A stretch of 64,000 bases of DNA, from positions 62,001 to 126,000 of the forward strand of contig CAKRXU010000004.1 in assembly GCA_934424575.1 (NCBI GenBank), given 5' to 3'. Numbering within the stretch: position 1 is the first letter of the stretch; every line of letters starts with the position of its first letter. Positions 23,949 through 32,309 of this stretch are shown here, one piece after another. The translations under genes were made by a program, and so were the position numbers. The notes under the pieces are model-generated. The model had not been told where the DNA came from, ran no database searches, and was given only the letters and a program-made list of their open reading frames with translations. The stretch is from an uncultured Blautia sp. GTDB taxonomy: Bacteria > Bacillota > Clostridia > Lachnospirales > Lachnospiraceae.

Positions 23949-24873
23949 AATTGCCAATAAACAGATGATTTGTGAAGTGCTGATGGAAGCAGCAAAAACT
24001 GATAAAGATATCGTTGCACTGTGCAGCGACTCCAGAGGAAGCGGATCTTTTACCCCATTCGCAGCCACTTATCCGGAACAGTTTGTAGAGACCGGTATCG
24101 CAGAGCAGAACCTTGTAAGTATTTCAGCAGGACTTGCAAAATGCGGCAAAAAATCCTACGCAGTATCTCCGGCATGCTTCCTTTCTACAAGAAGCTATGA
24201 GCAGGCAAAAGTAGATGTTGCCTACTCCAACACAAACGTAAAACTCATTGGTATCAGCGGTGGCGTAAGCTACGGTGCACTGGGAATGAGCCATCATTCC
24301 GCACAGGATATCGCAGCAATGTCCGCGATCCCGAACATGAGAGTTTATATCCCGAGCGATCACCTTCAGACAAAAGAGCTGACAAAAGCCCTTCTGAAAG
24401 ATGAGAAACCGGCATACATCCGTGTTGGACGTAACGCAGTAGATCCTGTTTACGAAGAAGATAACGTACCGTTTGAGATGGACAAAGCAACTGTGATCTG
24501 CGAAGGAACTGATGTTGCAATCATCGCCTGCGGAGAGATGGTAGGCCCGGCAAAAGCAGCAGCACAGATGCTTAAAGAGCAGGGGATCAGCGCATCTGTA
24601 GTAGATATGTACTGCATCAAACCCCTTGATAAAGATACGATCGTAAAGGCTGCTTCCAACGCAAAAGCAGTTCTTACCGTAGAAGAGCATGCACCGTTCG
24701 GCGGACTTGGCTCCATGGTAAGCCAGGTAGTTGGAAGCGAGTGCCCGCGCAAAGTAGTTAATATGTCCCTTCCGGATGCACCGGTCATCACAGGAACATC
24801 CAAAGAAGTTTTTGATTACTATGGATTAAACGCAGAAGGTATCGCAAAAAAAGCAGCAGAACTGGTGAAATAA
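23941..24873 (+). CDS. Transketolase, C-terminal (pyrimidine-binding) subunit
   Basis: Partner of the preceding gene; the 310-residue protein holds the pyrimidine-binding and C-terminal domains of transketolase. The catalytic glutamate lies in VETGIAEQNLVSISAGLA, followed by FLSTRSYEQAKVD and the C-terminal VEEHAPFGGLGSMV. The start codon lies inside the end of the first subunit gene, with GGAGGCTGCTCTC just before it, so the two halves are translated in step. It is followed after one base by the FGGY kinase gene. Together the subunits form the active thiamine-dependent enzyme. Confidence 0.93.
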   Translation: MSKIANKQMICEVLMEAAKTDKDIVALCSDSRGSGSFTPFAATYPEQFVETGIAEQNLVSISAGLAKCGKKSYAVSPACFLSTRSYEQAKVDVAYSNTNVKLIGISGGVSYGALGMSHHSAQDIAAMSAIPNMRVYIPSDHLQTKELTKALLKDEKPAYIRVGRNAVDPVYEEDNVPFEMDKATVICEGTDVAIIACGEMVGPAKAAAQMLKEQGISASVVDMYCIKPLDKDTIVKAASNAKAVLTVEEHAPFGGLGSMVSQVVGSECPRKVVNMSLPDAPVITGTSKEVFDYYGLNAEGIAKKAAELVK

Positions 24874-24874
24874 T

Positions 24875-26359
24875 ATGAATAAATATGTACTTGGGATCGA
24901 TCAGAGTACACAGGGAACAAAAGGACTCCTTTTTGATGAAAAAGGAGCCCTTCTCTGCAGAGCTGATCTTCCGCATAAACAATATATTGATGAACGTGGA
25001 TGGGTGGAGCATGATCCGGAAGAGATCTATGCGAATACCATCCAGGTTGTAAAGATCCTTGTTGAAAAGGCAGGGATCGACAAGAAAGATATCTCTGTCC
25101 TTGGGATCAGCAACCAGAGAGAGACTGCCCTTGTCTGGGACCGTAAAAAAGGAAAGCCGGTGTACAATGCCGTTGTGTGGCAGTGTGCAAGAGGAAGCGA
25201 GATCTGCAAAAAGATCGCAGCAGAGCATGAAAATGCAGAAGAACTGGTGAGAGCTCATACAGGACTTCAGTTATCTCCATATTTTTCCGCAGCAAAGATC
25301 GCCTGGGTTCTCCAGAATGTGCCAGGAGCACAGGAAAAAGCGGACAGAGGCGAACTCTGCTGTGGAACGATCGACAGCTGGCTTGTCTATAAGCTGACTG
25401 GCGGCAGAGAATTCCGTACCGATTACTCCAATGCTTCCCGTACACAGATGTTCCATATCGGAAACCTTGCCTGGGACCCGGAAGTGTGTGGACTGTTTGG
25501 AATTCCGGTATCCTGCCTCGCAGAAGTGACAGATTCCGACGGCGAATACGGAACAACAGATTTTGATGGCTATCTGGACACACCGATCCCGATCCGCGGT
25601 GTCCTCGGAGATTCCCATGGAGCATTGTTTGGACAGGGCTGTATCGAAACAGGAATGATCAAGACCACTTACGGAACAGGTTCCTCCATCATGATGAACA
25701 TTGGTAAGAAACCGGTCTACAGCAATCGTGTGGTAACTTCTCTGGCATGGAAGCTGAATGGGGAAGTAAACTATGTTCTGGAAGGAAATATCAACTATAC
25801 AGGCGCTGTGATCACCTGGCTCAAGGATGACCTGCAGCTGATTACCTCCCCGGGCGAGACAGAAGCTCTGGCTCTGGAATCCAACCCAAAAGACCATACG
25901 TATCTGGTCCCTGCATTTACCGGGCTTGGTGCTCCTTACTGGGACAGCGAGGTAGAAGGGATCCTTACAGGAATGACCAGAACGACAAAAAGAGCAGAGA
26001 TCGTCCGTGCAGGTCTGGACTGCATTGCCTATCAGATCACAGACGTAGTGAAAGCCATGAGTGAAGAATCTGGTATCGCGATCGGAGAACTCCGTGTTGA
26101 CGGCGGTCCTACCAAAAACAAATATCTGATGCAGTTCCAGAGCGATATCGCAGATGTTGTCGTACAGGTTCCATCCGCGGAGGAATTGTCCGGTATTGGC
26201 GCAGCATATGCAGCTGGTATCGCGGTGGGGATCTACAACCGTGAAGAAGTCTTCGGACAGATGAGCCGTACAAAGTTTTCTCCGAAGATGAATGCTTCAG
26301 AAAGGGATGAGAAGTATCAGGGCTGGAAAAAAGCAGTTGCACAGGTCCTGACAGACTGA
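24875..26359 (+). CDS. FGGY family carbohydrate kinase, glycerol-kinase-like
   Basis: A 494-residue kinase of the FGGY family. The N-terminal LGIDQSTQGTKGLLFD and SNQRETALVWD look most like glycerol kinase, as do GTIDSWLVYKLTGG, the TYGTGSSIMMNIG phosphate loop and the C-terminal RVDGGPTKNKYLMQFQSD. The context argues against plain glycerol metabolism: it follows a sugar isomerase and both transketolase subunits with almost no gaps. Its likely substrate is the ketose from the isomerase (for example apulose, ribulose or xylulose). The terminator at 26402 ends the unit. A glycerol kinase recruited to the operon cannot be ruled out. Confidence 0.85.
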   Translation: MNKYVLGIDQSTQGTKGLLFDEKGALLCRADLPHKQYIDERGWVEHDPEEIYANTIQVVKILVEKAGIDKKDISVLGISNQRETALVWDRKKGKPVYNAVVWQCARGSEICKKIAAEHENAEELVRAHTGLQLSPYFSAAKIAWVLQNVPGAQEKADRGELCCGTIDSWLVYKLTGGREFRTDYSNASRTQMFHIGNLAWDPEVCGLFGIPVSCLAEVTDSDGEYGTTDFDGYLDTPIPIRGVLGDSHGALFGQGCIETGMIKTTYGTGSSIMMNIGKKPVYSNRVVTSLAWKLNGEVNYVLEGNINYTGAVITWLKDDLQLITSPGETEALALESNPKDHTYLVPAFTGLGAPYWDSEVEGILTGMTRTTKRAEIVRAGLDCIAYQITDVVKAMSEESGIAIGELRVDGGPTKNKYLMQFQSDIADVVVQVPSAEELSGIGAAYAAGIAVGIYNREEVFGQMSRTKFSPKMNASERDEKYQGWKKAVAQVLTD

Positions 26360-26401
26360 TTTTCTGATCGCAATAATTTTTCATAACAAATCCTGATAAA
26401 A

Positions 26402-26456
26402 AAGGACAGTCGTTATCACGTTGTTACAAAGATGAACGGATGACGGCTGTCTTTTC
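26402..26456 (+). terminator. Terminator of the isomerase-transketolase-kinase unit
   Basis: GGACAGTCGTTATC (26404-26417) pairs with GATGACGGCTGTCTT (26439-26453), including G-T pairs, followed by TTTC. Confidence 0.75.
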
Positions 26457-26485
26457 TTGCGCAACAAACTGATGTAGTGTATAAT
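26457..26485 (+). promoter_or_regulatory. Promoter of the DUF5717-DUF5716-TPR operon
   Basis: TTGCGC (26457-26462), a 17-base spacer and TATAAT (26480-26485), directly after the preceding terminator. The predicted leader of about 80 bases contains the palindromic element at 26505-26535. Confidence 0.7.
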
Positions 26486-26504
26486 ATCGAGTATATGAGC
26501 CAAA

Positions 26505-26535
26505 AAGTTACTGTGAATGGAGCAAACAGTAACTT
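26505..26535. repeat. Dispersed palindrome in the leader of the DUF5717 operon
   Basis: The arms AAGTTACTGT and ACAGTAACTT are perfect inverted repeats around an 11-base centre. It resembles 6336-6353 and 58665-58695. In RNA it would form a stable 10-bp hairpin near the 5' end of the transcript. Confidence 0.7.
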
Positions 26536-26572
26536 AAAAATACATTTTTAGGGATAGATCAGGTGAACCATA

Positions 26573-29500
26573 TTGAAAAAACAGATAGAACAATTACTCA
26601 GCGGAAAATTCAAATACGACCAGCCACAGCTTCTCTTTTCGGAAGATAAGCTGTCGATCACTCTGGAAGCAGGGAAGACAATGCGGGGAGAATTGTATCT
26701 TGGAACAGAAGATAATGCCAGGATCAAAGGATACATAACTTCTTCGAACCGCAGGCTGGTACCGGGAAACAGCCGCTTTTCGGGGACAACAGTGTGCATC
26801 CCATATGGAGCTGACGGAATAGGAATGCAGCCGGGTGAAGTCTGCACTGGATGGCTGTGTGTTACTTCAAGTGTGGGGGAATACAAGATTCCTTTCTCGA
26901 TCAAAGCAGAGCAGAACGAAGAACAGGATTTTCTCAAAGAGATCAAAGATATTGAAACATTCAAAAAAATAGCAAAAGAAGATTTCAAGGCGGCTTACCG
27001 TCTGTTTAAGAAACCGTCTTTCGCAGCAGTCATGGAACATGCAGATAAGAAACAGAAAGCACTGTATGTCGGACTTTCTGAGACTTCTTCCAATTATCAG
27101 AATCTGGAGGAATTTCTGATCGGTCTTGAAGAAAAGAAGCCGGTCTCTATTTCTCTGAAGACAACTTCGGCAGAATTTTTCGGTCTCAGAGAATCTACCC
27201 AGGAATCGTTTGATATCCACAAGACCGGATGGGGATATCTCAGACTTGAGATTGAATCTACGGTAGACTTTCTGGAACCGGAACGTCATGTGATCACACA
27301 GGAAGAATTTATTGGAAGCAGCTGCCGTATCAATTACGTGATCCATGCAGAAAAGATCAAAAAGGGTAACCAGGTTGGAGAAATCATCGTAAAAAGTCCG
27401 TATCAGGAACTGGTTTATCATGTGACCGCTTCCAGAGGAGCGCGCATCCGTATTGATCTGAATACAGAAGAAAAGCGTCGTAAGGCAGGTCTGGTCCATG
27501 ATTACATCGATTACTGCGAAGAAAAGATTGATTTTAAAACATGGGCAGAGAAGTCGCATGTGATTCTGGAGAATCTTCATGAATCAGGAAATGAATATCC
27601 GGAATATAGCCTGTTTGAGGCATATCTTGCATATCTTGAGGACAACCAGAGCCAGGCCAAAGAAATCCTTAAGAGTTACCAAAGCAAGGAATTTACACGA
27701 GATGAGCTGGAGGAGGCAGGAATCTACCTTTATCTCTGTACGCTGGTAGGACTTTATAGAGACAAAGGACAGGCCATTCAGAAGATCCAGAACTTTTTCC
27801 GGCAGAAATCAGACAGTTTCCAACTGCTGTGGATCCTGTTTCAGATAGATCCGACTTACCAGAATTCTCCGTCCATGGCACTTTTCATGATGGAGGAACT
27901 GTACGAAAAAGGATGTACAAGCCCGATCCTTTATCTGGAAGCATGGAACTGGATCAGTAAGGATATATCTAATCTGCACAGATTGTCCCCGTTTTGGATG
28001 CAGGTATTTTACTATGCCGGCAGAAAAGGTTTCCTTACAGAGGAGCTGGTAATGCGCCTGGCATATCTGTCTGGTTATGAGAAGAAATTCTATGGCTGTC
28101 TGTACAAGGCACTTGCAGCAGGATATGATAAATTTCCATCGGATGATGTGCTGGAAGCTATATGCAAGTATGTCATGAAGGGAGAGCCACGTAAACCGGT
28201 CTATTTCCGCTGGTTTTCTCTTGCAGTACAGAGGGGGCTGCGCATTACAAGACTTTATGAGTATTATATGGAGACGATGGATATTTCCTATCGGAGACAG
28301 CTTCCAAAACAGCTTCTGATGTATTTCGCCTATAATGATAATTCTCTGGGTGACACAAGAAAAGCGTATGTTTATGCGAGTGTGATCACTTATAAGGACA
28401 GAGATCCGCAGACTTACGAAAACTATAAAGATACGATGAAGCGTTTTGCAAAAAGAAAAGCGGCAGAGGGACAGATCGATGAAAATTATGCAGTTCTTTA
28501 TCAGGAATTTCTGCTTGAACCGCTGGGAAGAGAAGATGCAGACAGAATCGCAGAAAAATTATTTACCAGCCGTCTCTACTGTGATGACCGGAAGATCCGT
28601 GAGGTGATCGTATGTCACAGCCAGCTTGCGAAGCAGGAAATCTATCCGTGTGTGCAGGGTGTTGCCTATCCGAGAATCTATACAGAAGATGCAGTGCTTT
28701 TGTTCCGCGATGAAAAGCAGCGCTGTTATGCATCCACTGTACATTATAATATCAAGAAACTGATGAATGAATGTGACGCACTGGATGGGATCCTGAGATG
28801 TGGTGTGGAAGATACAGGGGTTCTTTTGCATTATTGTGAAAGTCATGAGCTGAATGAAAAGAATCTGGAGTATTTTCAGAAACTTGCAGAGGCAGAAGCG
28901 TGTACAGAAGAATACCGGGATTTCCTGAGAAAGCAGATCCTGGATTTTTATGCGGCGCATATAGATGGAGAGGATCTGGACAGATATCTGTATAAACTGG
29001 ATTATCATAAATACATGAAAGCAGACCGCAAGGTCCTTCTGGAAGTCCTGATCGCAAGAAGAATGTTCCGTCAGGCAATGAGCCTTGTGGAAGAATATGG
29101 ATATGAAGGGATTGATATCAGCAGTCTTCTTAAGCTTACCAGCAGAATGATCCTCAAGAGTGACATGGCAGAGGATGATGAACTTCTGGCACTGGCGTCA
29201 GAAGTTTATCGTGAGGGAAAATACGATGAAGTTATCCTGCATTACCTGATGTTATATCGTTTTGGACCAGTCGGAGAACTGATTTCCATCTGGAAAAGTG
29301 CACGTGGCTTTGAGATGGATACTTATGATCTTGAAGAACGGATCCTGGAGCTTTTGATCTTTACTGCTGATTATCGCAAAGAAGGTGAGGCTGTTCTGGA
29401 GTCCTACGTAAATCAGGCTGGAAAAGAACGGCTGATCGGTGCTTATCTGACGCAGATCGCTTATGGCGTTTTTGTAAAAGAATATACAATGAGTCCATTT

Positions 29501-30118
29501 GTACGCAGCAGACTGGAATATGCATATATGAATAACTGGTCCCTGGACCTGGTGTGCAGACTGGCACTTTTTCAGGAGATTTCCAAAGAAAAAGATCCGA
29601 AGCCGGAATATGTCGGAATGGAGCAGAAAATTCTCGAAGAGTGTGCGAAACAGAACCTGACTTTTGGATTCTTCCGCAGACTTTTTCCGGAGCTTTTGAG
29701 TCCATATCAGCTGGATGACAAGACGTTTGTGGAATGTCATGCGCATCCGGGTGCGAGAGTAACCCTGTTCTATGCACTGGATACTGGACTTGGCACGGAA
29801 CTGGAATACAAATGTGAACCTTTGAGAGAGATTTATGAGGGGATCTTTGGAAGAACCTTTACGTTGTTTTATGGAGAAAATCTTCATTATTATTTCCAGA
29901 TTGACCGGGAACGGAGTACCAGGACAACTGCAGAGCGGGTACTCAACATGAAAAAGATCGAGGGAACTTCCGGAAGCAAATATCAGCTTCTCAATCAGAT
30001 GTTGTCTGACCGGCGCCTGGACAAAAAGAAAGAAGTAAAAGAGGAACTTAAGAGTTATCTTCGTCAGGAACAATATGTAAAAGAAATGTTTACAATAGAT
30101 AGGGAAAACGGAAAATGA
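26573..30118 (+). CDS. DUF5717 family large helical protein
   Basis: A 1181-residue protein with no signal peptide or membrane segment, hence probably cytoplasmic. I recognise the DUF5717 type found in Lachnospiraceae; its function is not known. The N-terminal ~300 residues look beta-rich (LSITLEAGKTMRGELYLGT, VTSSVGEYKIPFSI) and could be tandem beta-sandwich modules. The remaining ~850 residues are helical with repeat-like Tyr, Leu and Ala spacing, in the manner of TPR-type superhelices. The start is TTG at 26573, about 8 bases after AGGTGA; no better ATG exists. It overlaps the DUF5716 gene by four bases (ATGA), so the two are made together. The mixed layout suggests a scaffold. Confidence 0.85.
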   Translation: MKKQIEQLLSGKFKYDQPQLLFSEDKLSITLEAGKTMRGELYLGTEDNARIKGYITSSNRRLVPGNSRFSGTTVCIPYGADGIGMQPGEVCTGWLCVTSSVGEYKIPFSIKAEQNEEQDFLKEIKDIETFKKIAKEDFKAAYRLFKKPSFAAVMEHADKKQKALYVGLSETSSNYQNLEEFLIGLEEKKPVSISLKTTSAEFFGLRESTQESFDIHKTGWGYLRLEIESTVDFLEPERHVITQEEFIGSSCRINYVIHAEKIKKGNQVGEIIVKSPYQELVYHVTASRGARIRIDLNTEEKRRKAGLVHDYIDYCEEKIDFKTWAEKSHVILENLHESGNEYPEYSLFEAYLAYLEDNQSQAKEILKSYQSKEFTRDELEEAGIYLYLCTLVGLYRDKGQAIQKIQNFFRQKSDSFQLLWILFQIDPTYQNSPSMALFMMEELYEKGCTSPILYLEAWNWISKDISNLHRLSPFWMQVFYYAGRKGFLTEELVMRLAYLSGYEKKFYGCLYKALAAGYDKFPSDDVLEAICKYVMKGEPRKPVYFRWFSLAVQRGLRITRLYEYYMETMDISYRRQLPKQLLMYFAYNDNSLGDTRKAYVYASVITYKDRDPQTYENYKDTMKRFAKRKAAEGQIDENYAVLYQEFLLEPLGREDADRIAEKLFTSRLYCDDRKIREVIVCHSQLAKQEIYPCVQGVAYPRIYTEDAVLLFRDEKQRCYASTVHYNIKKLMNECDALDGILRCGVEDTGVLLHYCESHELNEKNLEYFQKLAEAEACTEEYRDFLRKQILDFYAAHIDGEDLDRYLYKLDYHKYMKADRKVLLEVLIARRMFRQAMSLVEEYGYEGIDISSLLKLTSRMILKSDMAEDDELLALASEVYREGKYDEVILHYLMLYRFGPVGELISIWKSARGFEMDTYDLEERILELLIFTADYRKEGEAVLESYVNQAGKERLIGAYLTQIAYGVFVKEYTMSPFVRSRLEYAYMNNWSLDLVCRLALFQEISKEKDPKPEYVGMEQKILEECAKQNLTFGFFRRLFPELLSPYQLDDKTFVECHAHPGARVTLFYALDTGLGTELEYKCEPLREIYEGIFGRTFTLFYGENLHYYFQIDRERSTRTTAERVLNMKKIEGTSGSKYQLLNQMLSDRRLDKKKEVKEELKSYLRQEQYVKEMFTIDRENGK

Positions 30119-31365
30119 ACGAAACAAGAGATTTAATTATCGGAATTGATCTGAGAAATGACAGTTCTCAATTGTGTTACTATGACCGTAAAGCAGAAGA
30201 ACCGCGTTCGCTTCCGGTAAAGGTTGGCAGCAGTCAGTATGAAGTGCCGACCTGCCTGTGCAGGAGACTGGAACAGAAGGATTACTGCATTGGCATTGAG
30301 GCAGAATATTTTGCAAGAGAAAAAGGTGGATTTCTTGTCGAGGATCTTTGTGGGATCTCCAAAAGCCGCAAAACAGTACAGGTGGCAGGGGAAGAGAAGC
30401 AGCCATGGGAAATTCTTGCATATTTTCTGGAAGGAATGCTCAAGCTTACCGGAGTGGCAGAAGTAAACAAAAATATCCGCTGTCTGACGGTGGCAATGGA
30501 ATCTTTGGATGACATTCAGGTAGAAAATCTTCAGAAGGCAGGAAAACTTCTGGAGATTCCTGACAGTAGTTTTATCATCATGGATCATGAGGAAAGTTTC
30601 TATTATTATATCATGGGACAAAAGGCCGAAACCTGGAATCGGAGTGTAGGCTGGTATAATTTTGAAAAAAATCACGTGACTTTTCGAAAAATGGTCATGA
30701 ATTCCAGTGCAAAACCAGTTCTGGTAAAACTGGAAGCACCGATAGAAACAGATCTGAATGATATGGATGATGAGCAGAGAGATGCGGATTTTTATACGTT
30801 TGCCAAGAATACGCTTGGAAATGAACTGTATTCCAGCATTCAGATCGATGGAGTTGGTTTTGACCAGGAATGGGCACAAAAATCAGTAAAGCTTCTCTGC
30901 TATCAGAAGAGAAAAGTATTCTATGGGAACAATCTTTTTGCAAGAGGTGCCTGTGCAGCCGGTGCAGAGCGATTCCTTACGCGAAAACTTAAAGACTATA
31001 GATATCTGGGCCGTTCCCTTGTCATGACAGATATAGGAATGGATATGCGTGTTATGGGAGCACAGGCGTATCATCCACTGATCGAAGCGGGAAAGAACTG
31101 GTATGAATGCAAGGCCGAATGTGAACTGATCCTGGATGGCACAGAGGAACTGGTATTTACTGCTTCCGCTATGGGCGAGAGTGAAAAAAAGCGGATCGGA
31201 ATGCGGCTTCCGGGACTTCCAAAGCGTCCGAACAAGACAACACGTCTGAAAGTAAAGCTTCAGTATATTTCACAGAAAGAATGTGAGATCACGGTAACAG
31301 ATCTTGGATTCGGAGAAATGTTTCCGTCAAGTGGCAAAGAATGGAAAGAGATCACAAGATGGTAA
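30115..31365 (+). CDS. DUF5716 family, divergent Hsp70/actin-fold protein
   Basis: A 416-residue protein of the DUF5716 type, function unknown. The first strand-turn-strand LIIGIDLRNDSSQLCYYD resembles the phosphate-1 loop of Hsp70-like ATPases, and VMTDIGMDMRVMGAQ follows the nucleotide-domain-like part. The C-terminal ~100 residues (HPLIEAGKNWYECKAE, FTASAMGESEKK, LPGLPKRPNKTTRLKVKL, EITVTDLGFGEMFPS) resemble the beta-sandwich substrate domain of Hsp70. The second phosphate loop and the usual DGG motif are not obvious, so ATPase activity is uncertain. It overlaps DUF5717 by four bases and is followed by a TPR gene. A chaperone-like or scaffold role is inference. Confidence 0.8.
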   Translation: MNETRDLIIGIDLRNDSSQLCYYDRKAEEPRSLPVKVGSSQYEVPTCLCRRLEQKDYCIGIEAEYFAREKGGFLVEDLCGISKSRKTVQVAGEEKQPWEILAYFLEGMLKLTGVAEVNKNIRCLTVAMESLDDIQVENLQKAGKLLEIPDSSFIIMDHEESFYYYIMGQKAETWNRSVGWYNFEKNHVTFRKMVMNSSAKPVLVKLEAPIETDLNDMDDEQRDADFYTFAKNTLGNELYSSIQIDGVGFDQEWAQKSVKLLCYQKRKVFYGNNLFARGACAAGAERFLTRKLKDYRYLGRSLVMTDIGMDMRVMGAQAYHPLIEAGKNWYECKAECELILDGTEELVFTASAMGESEKKRIGMRLPGLPKRPNKTTRLKVKLQYISQKECEITVTDLGFGEMFPSSGKEWKEITRW

Positions 31366-31377
31366 AGGGGGAATAAC

Positions 31378-32160
31378 ATGAGCGGATATATTTTATGTCA
31401 GACACAAAAAGCAGAGATTCCGTATTATATCGAGAATATCAGCACAAATGTTTATTCCCTGGAAGAACTTTGCTATTATTTTTATCATAATCTTTATCTT
31501 ATAGACGAGAGTATTCTGAATGAACGTTTGTGCAGATGGTTTCAGGAGGAACTGAATCTTCCAAAATTAGCTGCAAAACTTCGTCCTCTGTTTATAAGAA
31601 ATTTCAGCATTGAGGAATTTCTGTATCCGGTATTTAAAGAAATTAACTATCTTACCTATGAAGAAATGAAAAGCCTGAATATACAGATCCAGAAACTGGC
31701 TGAAGAATCTCCACTTCTGAGAGCAAAATGTAAGGGCGATGCACTGGTGGAAAATGGCATGTATGTGCAGGCAATCCAGGTTTATCAGAAACTTCTGGAA
31801 GAAGATGGACTGGAAGAAGTGAGGGAAGGATTTACAGAGACTATTTATCATAATCTGGGCTGTGCTTACAGTTACCTGTTCCAGATGGAAAAAGCAGTCG
31901 ATTGTTTCCGCAAAGCGTACGAAGGCAGCAGGAGCAAGGAGGCACTGGAGGCATATCTTCTGGCATTTGGTGTTACCAAAACACCGGAAGAATATCAGAA
32001 TCTGGTAAGAAGACTTGATGTTGAGAAGGAAGTCTTACGGGAGATCAAGGCGAAACTTGCAGAATTCGGAAAGAAACCTGAAATTCCGACAGATTACGAA
32101 AATATAGACGAAATGATTCAGAAACTCACCCGGGATTACCACAGAAGCACCGGTTCATGA
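31378..32160 (+). CDS. TPR-containing protein of the DUF5717/DUF5716 operon
   Basis: A 260-residue soluble protein, third gene of the operon, starting after 12 bases with AAAGGGGGAATAAC upstream. The N-terminal half is an unrecognised helical domain (ENISTNVYSLEELCYYFYHNLYLID is its most striking part, positions about 20-43). The middle has two TPR-like helix pairs (VENGMYVQAIQVYQKLLEED; YHNLGCAYSYLFQMEKAVDC and FRKAYE). The C-terminus is a charged coiled helix. TPR proteins often bind Hsp70-like partners, which fits the adjacent DUF5716 gene. No enzyme motif, signal or membrane segment is seen. Confidence 0.8.
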   Translation: MSGYILCQTQKAEIPYYIENISTNVYSLEELCYYFYHNLYLIDESILNERLCRWFQEELNLPKLAAKLRPLFIRNFSIEEFLYPVFKEINYLTYEEMKSLNIQIQKLAEESPLLRAKCKGDALVENGMYVQAIQVYQKLLEEDGLEEVREGFTETIYHNLGCAYSYLFQMEKAVDCFRKAYEGSRSKEALEAYLLAFGVTKTPEEYQNLVRRLDVEKEVLREIKAKLAEFGKKPEIPTDYENIDEMIQKLTRDYHRSTGS

Positions 32161-32222
32161 GCCGATCAGCAGGCAATCGTCATTATTTTGTCAGATTAGT
32201 TCAGGAATTTGTCTAAATATAC

Positions 32223-32251
32223 TGGACGAAACGAGAGGAATCTGGTAAACT
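32223..32251 (+). promoter_or_regulatory. Promoter of fba
   Basis: TGGACG (32223-32228), 17-base spacer, TAAACT (32246-32251). Both boxes depart from consensus, so strength would depend on context; transcription would start near 32258. Confidence 0.5.
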
Positions 32252-32264
32252 AGACGTATAAGTT

Positions 32265-32286
32265 GGAAGTGGTAAGACCAACTTCC
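32265..32286. promoter_or_regulatory. GntR-like operator or hairpin in the fba leader
   Basis: GGAAG-TGGT-AAG-ACCA-A-CTTCC is a near-perfect inverted repeat with one bulge. TGGTAAGACCA matches the FadR-subfamily operator pattern TNGTNNNACNA exactly. It starts about 7 bases after the predicted transcription start, so it could be a repressor site or an mRNA hairpin. No GntR gene is nearby. Confidence 0.45.
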
Positions 32287-32309
32287 GATAAGATTAGGAG
32301 GAATTTATC

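Noticed and set aside
21699..26359. Sulfoquinovose breakdown through a two-subunit sulfo-transketolase
   Set aside because: The operon has an FGGY kinase and an Rbs-type importer, and no sulfoquinovosidase, sulfo-sugar exporter or sulfolactaldehyde enzyme, so a phosphorylated pentose route fits better.
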